Below are positions 1-5,473 of a stretch of DNA of 6,938 bases, one piece after another. Positions within the stretch are counted from its first letter, which is position 1. Every line of letters starts with the position of its first letter. The position numbers were made by a program, and so were the translations under genes. The DNA comes from Balneolales bacterium (GTDB lineage Bacteria > Bacteroidota > Rhodothermia > Balneolales > Natronogracilivirgulaceae): positions 1-6,938 of the forward strand of contig SLQC01000071.1 in NCBI GenBank assembly GCA_007131625.1. Reading direction: 5' to 3'. Under the pieces are notes generated by a model. The model saw only the letters and a list, made by a program, of their open reading frames with translations. It made no database searches and had not been told where the DNA came from.

Positions 1-1
1 T

Positions 2-262
2 CCATGGAAGTTATACCTCCCGCTTGAAAACAACATACGCCTCAACCAACCGCAAGAAATGAAGCTTTTCAATGTGGTAACGGATCCGGGTGAAACAGCC
101 AATGTTGTGGATCGCCACCTGGAACTGGTGGATCAGATCAAGGAATATGCAGAAATTGCCAGGAAAGACCTGGGCGATACAGATCGCAATGGTGAGGGAC
201 AACGACCGGTGGGAAGGGTGGAAAATCCGGTTCCACGATTATCCGGTTGTCCTTGTAATTAA
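2..262 (+). CDS. Sulfatase (arylsulfatase-like), C-terminal fragment
   Basis: This is the 3' end of a gene that starts upstream of the window; 86 residues plus a TAA stop are visible. The reading begins PWKLYLPL and continues with a segment of the form LFNVVTDPGETANVVDRH, then IARKDLGD and a late RPVGR. This matches the C-terminal subdomain of formylglycine-dependent sulfatases (family S1), where a 'WKL' strand is followed by 'LYDL-DPGE-NV-' and often by 'R-DLGD ... RP-G'. The catalytic N-terminal domain, with the Cys/Ser that becomes formylglycine, is not in the window, so activity and substrate cannot be judged. Such enzymes are normally exported and remove sulfate from glycans or other sulfate esters. 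The next gene starts 18 nt downstream on the same strand, which suggests co-transcription. The family is fairly sure; the substrate is unknown. Confidence 0.82.
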   Translation, partial: PWKLYLPLENNIRLNQPQEMKLFNVVTDPGETANVVDRHLELVDQIKEYAEIARKDLGDTDRNGEGQRPVGRVENPVPRLSGCPCN

Positions 263-280
263 AAAAATTATTTATGATTT

Positions 281-1828
281 ATGATTAATGCACATACCGA
301 TTTTTCCGCAGCATGTAACCTGCAAAAAAAGAAAACGTATCTATTTCAGACGGTTTGTTTACTGGTATTCTTTACAGTAATTACAATTCCCGTAACTGCA
401 GATCCCATTCCTGATGAGCCATTAAGGGTGGGTGCTTCCGAGATGAAAATCACACCACCAGTCGGTAGTATCATCGGACATTCCTATGGTACTGGCATTT
501 CAAAAGGTGTGGATGATCATTTATATGCAAAGATACTTGTTTTTGAAAAAGAAGGAGTCCAAACAGCCTTTATTGCCTGCGACCTTATCAGTCTGCCACA
601 CGAACTTGTTTTAAGAACACGGGAATTAGCTGAGCAGCAAACAGGTATTCCCGCTTCTCATATAGTAATGACTGCCACACACGCACATGCAGGACCTCAA
701 TTAAATCCATCATTTTGGAAAGCTGTCGGTGGAGAGCCAAAACAAAAGAGCAGAGAGTATTACAACCACTTGCCTTCAAAAATTGTCGAAGGAATTAAAT
801 TGGCACAAGTGAAACTTCAGCCTGCCCGCATATCGGTGGGTACCGTTCAGCAGAATACTGTAAATTTTAACCGTCGTTTTCTGATGAAGGACGGAACATT
901 CCAAATGAATCCCGGACGTTTGAATCCGGATATTGTAAGAGTGGCCGGGCCGGTCGATCCGGATATTTCGGTAGTCTATTTTGAATCACTTGACTCACAG
1001 CCAATTGCCACTCTTGTAAACTTTGCACTTCATGTAGCGGTTATGGGTGGCCCTCATTTTTCCGCTGATTACCCGGGCACGATATCTTCGCTGCTGGCGG
1101 TTGTCAAGGGTGAGGAGATGGTGACCATTTTCACTAATGGAACTTCGGGAAATATCAACCATATTAATGTTTCCAAACCGGGTCAATTCAATAGTCGTGA
1201 AGAGTCTGTACGAATAGGAACCATTCTGGCTGGAGATGTATTGAAAGCGTATCCTTCTCTTAAGGATATTGAGGTTAATTCACTCAATATTAAATCCAGT
1301 ACAGTTGAACTGCCTGTTCCAGAGGTATCTCCAGATGAAACAGAGTGGGCAAAAGATATAATGAAGAAAATTGGCAGCCAGGAGAATCAGCCCTCCTTTA
1401 ACGATGTAGTAGAGGCCTGGCGGATTATGGATCTGTCTGATTTTGAAGGAGGACTCCAATACCGGCATGAAATAACAACCACTGTTCCACTAATCGAAGG
1501 TGGCGGAGCGATCGAGAGTGAAGTTCAGGTAATAGTACTCGGAGATGAACTCGCACTGGTTGGTTTTCCCGGTGACGCTTTTGTAGAGCTCGGTTTAGCA
1601 ATCAAGGAAAATTCTCCTTTCCCTTTTACTGTCATTAGTGAACAATCCGGTAATGGAGTTCTTAGCTATGTTCCAAATCGGAAAGCATTTTCTGAAGGAG
1701 GTTATGAGGTTATCAGTGCACGTATCGCTCCCGGCGGTGGTGAGCTTCTCGTTGACGCATCAATTCGCATTTTGATCGATCTGTTTCCTCACAAATGGAT
1801 TCGGGAAGAGATTGATACAAAACATTAA
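281..1828 (+). CDS. Secreted neutral/alkaline ceramidase-like hydrolase
   Basis: A 515-residue protein. Residues 1-40 form a long signal peptide: KKK at 16-18, a hydrophobic core at about 20-37, and a likely cleavage after VTA (38-40). The rest resembles the neutral/alkaline non-lysosomal ceramidase N-terminal domain family. In order: RVGASEMKITPP (49-60), THAHAGP (133-139), ALH at 249-251, SADYPG (261-266), NGTSGNIN (286-293), a VGFPGDAFVELG strand-helix (427-438), SYVPNRKAFSEGGYE (462-476) and RIAPGGGE (481-488). By family analogy the zinc ligands are His134 or His136, His251, position 432 and Tyr475. Position 432 is Asp where the family usually has Glu. The residue aligned with the ceramidase nucleophile serine appears to be Asn293, as in many bacterial 'ceramidase-like' proteins, so ceramide is not assured as substrate; another amide or ester is possible. 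It probably works with the adjacent sulfatase in the periplasm or outside the cell. Confidence 0.87.
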   Translation: MINAHTDFSAACNLQKKKTYLFQTVCLLVFFTVITIPVTADPIPDEPLRVGASEMKITPPVGSIIGHSYGTGISKGVDDHLYAKILVFEKEGVQTAFIACDLISLPHELVLRTRELAEQQTGIPASHIVMTATHAHAGPQLNPSFWKAVGGEPKQKSREYYNHLPSKIVEGIKLAQVKLQPARISVGTVQQNTVNFNRRFLMKDGTFQMNPGRLNPDIVRVAGPVDPDISVVYFESLDSQPIATLVNFALHVAVMGGPHFSADYPGTISSLLAVVKGEEMVTIFTNGTSGNINHINVSKPGQFNSREESVRIGTILAGDVLKAYPSLKDIEVNSLNIKSSTVELPVPEVSPDETEWAKDIMKKIGSQENQPSFNDVVEAWRIMDLSDFEGGLQYRHEITTTVPLIEGGGAIESEVQVIVLGDELALVGFPGDAFVELGLAIKENSPFPFTVISEQSGNGVLSYVPNRKAFSEGGYEVISARIAPGGGELLVDASIRILIDLFPHKWIREEIDTKH

Positions 1829-1868
1829 TATATAATAGTGATCTCCCGGCTTCACATATGGTTACTAC

Positions 1869-2247
1869 TTATCGGGAAAGCGGGTCAAGATCTATACGCC
1901 GGAAACCGAGCTCACCGATCCACTCAGGATCCCGGCCATAACAGAAAAAACGATTACCTCTATCCATCGCCAAAACTTTTCTTTCACCATAAGTTACCGA
2001 ACCCCATCGATATTCAACTACCCAATGGTAATTTGAACAGGAATGATCCGTAATATGGCCATCCCGGTCTTCTCCGCTTATACGAATCGCTGGGGCTCCA
2101 TCAATTTGTCAACTACAGAAAAAACATTATTAGGGTCTTTAAATTTATGATCAACAAGTCAGGTATAAAACCAACCAGGTTATAACCATTTAATAACTCA
2201 ATCGTTTCTGTTCCGTCGGAATTATAACGATCAGTTATAAAGACCAC
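1869..2247 (-). pseudogene. Possible frame-broken small gene after pabB, unidentified
   Basis: The 418 nt between the convergent genes contain no intact ORF that I trust, but the minus strand reads as plausible protein in three successive frames. The first starts at a GTG (2247-2245) that overlaps the pabB TAG stop. It runs VVFITDRYNSDGTETIELL and on through GYNLVGFIPDLL, to about 2152. The second continues as DHKFKDPNNVFSVVDK, to about 2105. The third is open from 2108 to a TAA at 1869-1871 (79 codons with no usable early start) and includes IDGAPAIRISGEDRDGHITD, HWVVEYRWG and DPEWIGELGF. Each step needs one extra base, so two single-base deletions, real or sequencing errors, would explain it. 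The restored product would be roughly 120-130 residues, soluble, acidic and Trp-rich. I do not recognise the family. Alternative: the open frames are chance. Confidence 0.42.
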
Positions 2248-3791
2248 TACCGGTCAGGCACCGACAATAATGCTTCGGCTTTCAACCAGCTTTCATCCCA
2301 CTCTTCACGTGGATCTGAGTCGGCAGTTACAGCGCCACCAATGGCGTAGTAAAGACGGTCATATACAATGATCGCCGTCCGAATAACCACATTGAAGTCG
2401 AAGTTATCCTCCGGTGTGAAGTATCCGATAGCGCCGGAATAGAGTCCTCTCCGGTAATTTTCAAGCTCCTCAATAATTTGCATGGTACGGATTTTCGGTG
2501 CACCGGTCATGGATCCCATCGGGAAACAGGCTTTGAGTGCATCAACGGAGCTGGTATCCGGTTTAAGTTCCGCACTGACGGTCGAAACCAACTGATGTAC
2601 TGTGGAAAATGTCTGTACTTCCAGCAGTGAATCGGTCCGTACTGTGCCGGTTTGTGCTACCTGTCCCAGATCATGCCGCACCAGATCCACTATCATCACA
2701 TTCTCCGCCCGGTTCTTCTCTTTCTGGAGTATTTCCTTCACGATCCGGCGGTCTTCTTCAGGCGTTGCCCCGCGGGCCGATGTCCCTTTGATGGGTTGTG
2801 TAATGATACGCGTACCCTGCCGCTGCAGGAACCGTTCGGGTGAAGAGCAGCACACTTCCACATCACCATAGTGCATCCAGACAGCAAAAGGGACCGGTCC
2901 TGATTTTCTCATGGACGCAAAGAGATCGAGCGAGTTTCCAGAAAACGGCGCCTGAAGCTGATGGGTAAGATTCACTTCATACGTATCGCCCCTGGCGATT
3001 CGTTCCTTGATCTGCAAAACTTTGTCACGATAGGATTGCCACCCGAGTCCGGATTCCGGTTGCCCGATCCGGAAGGTTTTGTTTATTGTACTTCCAGTAT
3101 CTCCGATTTTGTGTTGATGGGAATATGAATGGGATTCGGTTGGAATTGGAAATGAGTTTCGGGATTGGAGATGGGTTTCGGATTTGGATGGGGCTTTTGA
3201 AGCGGATTGGTGTTGTGGTTCCGGATTCGGTGTTTCAGACTTGCCAATCGACTGATTCAGCACTGCCGGATTGCCTTTGACGAGATGTACTTTGCACGAT
3301 TTTCGGTCGATTCGAAGCACCGTCCCGGGAACAAAAAAGAATAAATCGGGTAGTGCGACCGGATCGGAATGTTTTGACTCAAGCGATTCGATATCGTTCT
3401 TAAGGTCATAGCCCAGCCATCCGAACATCCAGTCACGATATTTATCCCGGTAATCTTGCAATGCATCCCAGGTGTTCCTTGCATCCGTGCCATAATCTCG
3501 ATTCAATTGACGATCGCTGAACGAATCACTCTCATTATGACCTCGCCCATCATTATCCGGCACTGTTTTGCGTTTTACAACGTCAATTGCAACCGGCTCA
3601 TCATACCATATTTTTCCGTCGCGGGCTTTGATTGCACGTACCGGGTCCGAAGCGATATATCCGAAGGAAGATGAAGTGTAGCTCTCCAGTTGGGAATCCA
3701 GAAAGACGACCGGTCCCACTTCCCTTTTCAACTCCAGGTAGCGGTGAATCCAACAGTCAAGTTGTCGGGGTGATGTAAATTCAGCGAACAT
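2247..3791 (-). CDS. pabB: Aminodeoxychorismate synthase component I (PabB)
   Basis: A chorismate-binding enzyme that, with a glutaminase subunit or ammonia, makes 4-amino-4-deoxychorismate for folate synthesis in the cytoplasm. From the chosen ATG at 3791 it is 514 residues (MFAEFTSPRQ...). The N-terminal domain includes LDSQLES (31-37) and FGWLGYDL (123-130). The chorismate domain has GDTYEVNL (268-275), SPERFL, PIKGT (333-337), VDLVRHDL (368-375), FPMGSMTGAPK (423-433) and a C-terminal AIGGAVTADSDP. The lysine of PIKGT (Lys335) is diagnostic: anthranilate synthase (TrpE) has PIAGT, whereas PabB uses this lysine as a nucleophile. Residues about 177-242 are a low-complexity Ser/Pro/His/Gln/Glu linker between the domains. 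An upstream in-frame ATG at 3875 would add 28 residues lying wholly inside pabC, without family similarity. The chosen start overlaps the pabC end by 11 nt, with AAGAG about 8 nt upstream, so translation is probably coupled. Confidence 0.93.
   Translation of the reverse strand: MFAEFTSPRQLDCWIHRYLELKREVGPVVFLDSQLESYTSSSFGYIASDPVRAIKARDGKIWYDEPVAIDVVKRKTVPDNDGRGHNESDSFSDRQLNRDYGTDARNTWDALQDYRDKYRDWMFGWLGYDLKNDIESLESKHSDPVALPDLFFFVPGTVLRIDRKSCKVHLVKGNPAVLNQSIGKSETPNPEPQHQSASKAPSKSETHLQSRNSFPIPTESHSYSHQHKIGDTGSTINKTFRIGQPESGLGWQSYRDKVLQIKERIARGDTYEVNLTHQLQAPFSGNSLDLFASMRKSGPVPFAVWMHYGDVEVCCSSPERFLQRQGTRIITQPIKGTSARGATPEEDRRIVKEILQKEKNRAENVMIVDLVRHDLGQVAQTGTVRTDSLLEVQTFSTVHQLVSTVSAELKPDTSSVDALKACFPMGSMTGAPKIRTMQIIEELENYRRGLYSGAIGYFTPEDNFDFNVVIRTAIIVYDRLYYAIGGAVTADSDPREEWDESWLKAEALLSVPDR
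3066..3263 (-). repeat. Low-complexity linker segment of pabB with degenerate direct repeats
   Basis: On the plus strand this part of pabB is rich in G and T and contains degenerate copies of one unit. Copy 3152-3169 (ATGAGTTTCGGGATTGGA) and copy 3171-3188 (ATGGGTTTCGGATTTGGA) agree at 15 of 18 bases. A third, shorter relative lies at 3129-3144 (ATGGGATTCGGTTGGA). In the protein the stretch is a Ser/Pro/His/Gln/Glu-rich linker with KSET appearing twice. It sits between the N-terminal and chorismate-binding domains, where insertion would be tolerated. Growth by replication slippage is an inference. Confidence 0.6.
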
Positions 3792-4800
3792 AATGCATCT
3801 CTTGATGTTTTCGCTGTTGAAGAAACCCACCAAGGGTCGACCAAAAAGATTTATCCGTAGTAAAATGATGATCATCGATTCGGCTGACAGGATACCATTC
3901 CCGTATGGAATTGCACAACCAAACCGTATCAGCTTTCATCAGCTCCTCCGGCTGAAACTTCCCGGTCTGCACCGGAAAATCGAACTCATTCAGAACATCC
4001 ATCGTCAGAGCACGGGTGATTCCGGGAAGCAGATCGCAGTCTTCGGAAGGCGTATAGACGGTATTATCGTATCTCCAAAAGATGTTGGCGATGGTCGACT
4101 CACTCAAATAGCCGTCACTGGTCAGCATCAGAGCGTCGTCGGCATTTTTCTCAGCGGCTTCGCGGGCGGCGAGGATATAGTTGATACCGTTTGTCCATTT
4201 CACATCGGATGGAAGGGAAACAGACGAAATTCGGCGATAACGGCTGGTGATTAGTTCTACCGAACGGTCAGAGTCATCAGGTTTTTCAGACATAATATGA
4301 TTGCCTGTATCACTGAATGTACCAGGTCTGACAGGTGTATCGGTCCTGTCCGGGTTGTCGGAATCGTCGTATATGCCAGATCTGTCGGAATCGGTCAGGT
4401 GAATGGCTGCACTCGTGATCACTGATCCCGTAATAATATATCGCGCAGTGCGGTTACCTGGACAATATCCAGCCGTATGATCATCTGCCCAGATCTGAAT
4501 GCGAATCCTGACCTCATCATCAAAACCGTCATTAACTTCCAGTAAGCGCTTTAGCAGATTCAGAAACATGCTGCGGTCACGCAGTCCATCCGGAATACCC
4601 AGTCCAAGATATCGCATCCCGCGATGAAGCCGATCGAGGTGATGGTCCGGCCGGACAATACCACCGCGATACGAGCGAAAAGTGTCAAAACAGCCTTCAC
4701 CATACAGGGCAATCCGGGCATTCGGTGACAGGTGAACATCCCCCATTACTGCAGGCACACCGTCACATATCACATTGGGAAATTTTCCGGTTTCTTTCAT
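3781..4800 (-). CDS. pabC: Aminodeoxychorismate lyase (PabC), PLP fold-type IV
   Basis: A class IV aminotransferase-fold PLP enzyme of 339 residues, most likely the lyase that splits 4-amino-4-deoxychorismate into p-aminobenzoate and pyruvate. The N-terminus has the family pattern ICDGVPA ... ALYGEGCFDTFRSY (31-44) and HLDRLHRGMRYLGL (54-67). Lys201 in SDVKWTNGINYILA is the expected Schiff-base lysine. ADDALMLTSDGYLSEST (220-236) provides the cofactor glutamate (Glu234), followed by IANIFW. CNSIREWYPVSRID (296-309) is the lyase-type C-terminal motif, unlike the GTA motif of branched-chain aminotransferases. D-amino-acid transaminase is the main alternative, but the pabB partner argues against it. 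Residues about 136-182 are an Asp/Ser/Thr-rich insertion that explains the length (relatives are about 270-290). No Shine-Dalgarno is seen before the ATG, only an A/T-rich stretch (AAATTTATTTCT). Confidence 0.9.
   Translation of the reverse strand: MKETGKFPNVICDGVPAVMGDVHLSPNARIALYGEGCFDTFRSYRGGIVRPDHHLDRLHRGMRYLGLGIPDGLRDRSMFLNLLKRLLEVNDGFDDEVRIRIQIWADDHTAGYCPGNRTARYIITGSVITSAAIHLTDSDRSGIYDDSDNPDRTDTPVRPGTFSDTGNHIMSEKPDDSDRSVELITSRYRRISSVSLPSDVKWTNGINYILAAREAAEKNADDALMLTSDGYLSESTIANIFWRYDNTVYTPSEDCDLLPGITRALTMDVLNEFDFPVQTGKFQPEELMKADTVWLCNSIREWYPVSRIDDHHFTTDKSFWSTLGGFLQQRKHQEMHYVR
4255..4395 (-). repeat. Low-complexity Asp/Ser-rich insertion in pabC with short DNA repeats
   Basis: This segment encodes about 47 residues (about 136-182) between a core strand and the catalytic lysine region of PabC. 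It is rich in Asp, Ser, Thr, Pro and Gly. DSDRS occurs at both edges (137-141 and 176-180), written with different codons, and DDSDNPDRTD lies between them. At the DNA level TGTCGGAATCG is repeated exactly at 4356-4366 and 4383-4393. It is in frame and leaves the PLP motifs intact, so it is read here as a tolerated surface loop. A function for it is unknown. Confidence 0.55.
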
Positions 4801-4930
4801 AGAAATAAATTTTTCTGCTTTGTGTGTAGTTCATTTCGATTTCCATGGTCACACGCCCAGTGAAATGCGTAAGCGAAACACGCATGATAACAAACAAGCT
4901 ATTTAGATTTTGAGTCTGTCATGGGTGTAT
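4801..4930 (-). other. Spacer between the thioredoxin-like gene and pabC; no clear signals
   Basis: This is a 130-nt A/T-leaning stretch between the TAA of the thioredoxin-like gene and the pabC start. The only pairing I see is ATGCGT/ACGCAT around 4865-4885 with a loop of about 9 nt and no adjoining T-run. That is not a convincing terminator. I cannot pick out a promoter with confidence. The spacing allows either readthrough from ispG or an independent pabCB promoter here. Confidence 0.4.
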
Positions 4931-5467
4931 TTAATACTGTGTCTCCGATGGCAGTTCTCCGGGCGATAGTGTATGCCAAACCGGCACATCCCGGTAACCA
5001 ATCTCGACCGCATGTATCTCCCCGTGCGAATCAAAAATAATGGCAGTCGGAATCCCCGGCACCCTCAGATTCTGATAAGCCGGAGTTCCGTTCACCAGAA
5101 TAAATTGCTGTTTCTCCTCCTGGTCGTACACAGAGGCAAACTCATCGGAATCCTTGACATAGGCGGAAACAACCTCTACGTAGGGGTATTTGTCGTGCCA
5201 GCTGTACAAGTCATACAAAGCATCCAGAGAACGGTCCGACCATGTCGACCAAAACAATAATACCGTTGTTTGATCCCGATTCATCTGCAGGGTATCCCCA
5301 TCTGCGCTTAGAAATGTCAAGTCCGCAAGCTTTTGTCCTTCTAGTCGATCGAGGAACCGCTCTTCCTGTTTTCCGATATACCGGATGCTCGTTATGACAA
5401 TTGCGGCGATGCAGATTACCGCTACAATGAGTATGAATTGATTAAAAAACCTGGGATCGATACGCAT
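4931..5467 (-). CDS. Membrane-anchored thioredoxin-fold protein lacking the redox cysteines
   Basis: A 178-residue protein with a short positively charged N-terminus, one transmembrane helix (about residues 10-31) and a thioredoxin-like domain outside the membrane. The fold is recognised from LADLTFLSADGDTLQM (47-62), the strand VLLFWSTWSDRS (69-80), and VPGIPTAIIFDSHGEI (136-151) with the cis-proline at 140. This is the TlpA/ResA-type layout. The active-site motif, normally WCxxC, is W76-S77-D78-R79-S80: both cysteines are serine. The only cysteine in the protein is Cys19, inside the membrane helix. It therefore cannot do classical disulfide exchange; a binding, scaffold or chaperone-like role is possible. 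It starts 6 nt after the ispG stop, and that TGA is part of the likely ribosome binding site TGAGGGAAG just before the ATG, so it is co-transcribed and probably translationally coupled to ispG. Its specific function is unknown. Confidence 0.8.
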   Translation of the reverse strand: MRIDPRFFNQFILIVAVICIAAIVITSIRYIGKQEERFLDRLEGQKLADLTFLSADGDTLQMNRDQTTVLLFWSTWSDRSLDALYDLYSWHDKYPYVEVVSAYVKDSDEFASVYDQEEKQQFILVNGTPAYQNLRVPGIPTAIIFDSHGEIHAVEIGYRDVPVWHTLSPGELPSETQY

Positions 5468-5473
5468 CTTCCC

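Noticed and set aside
1842..1878. Possible hairpin TCCCG/CGGGA after the ceramidase-like gene
   Set aside because: It has a 5-bp stem with a loop of about 25 nt and no T-run, so it is not convincing as a terminator.
1838..2053. Plus-strand ORF of 71 codons in the intergenic region
   Set aside because: Its residue make-up is unnatural (runs of Asn, His, Pro, Arg) and it matches no family. The opposite strand reads more like protein.
2178..2187. Perfect 10-nt palindrome GGTTATAACC between the convergent genes
   Set aside because: It is too short, has no loop or T-run, and is expected by chance in A/T-rich DNA. It is not a credible terminator or operator on its own.
3792..3875. Longer pabB start at the in-frame ATG at 3875
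   Set aside because: The extra 28 residues lie entirely within pabC and do not resemble PabB N-termini. The ATG at 3791 starts where family similarity begins.
3793..4254. Plus-strand ORF of 153 codons opposite pabC
   Set aside because: It is the antisense shadow of pabC, which has clear PLP-enzyme motifs. The antisense product shows none.
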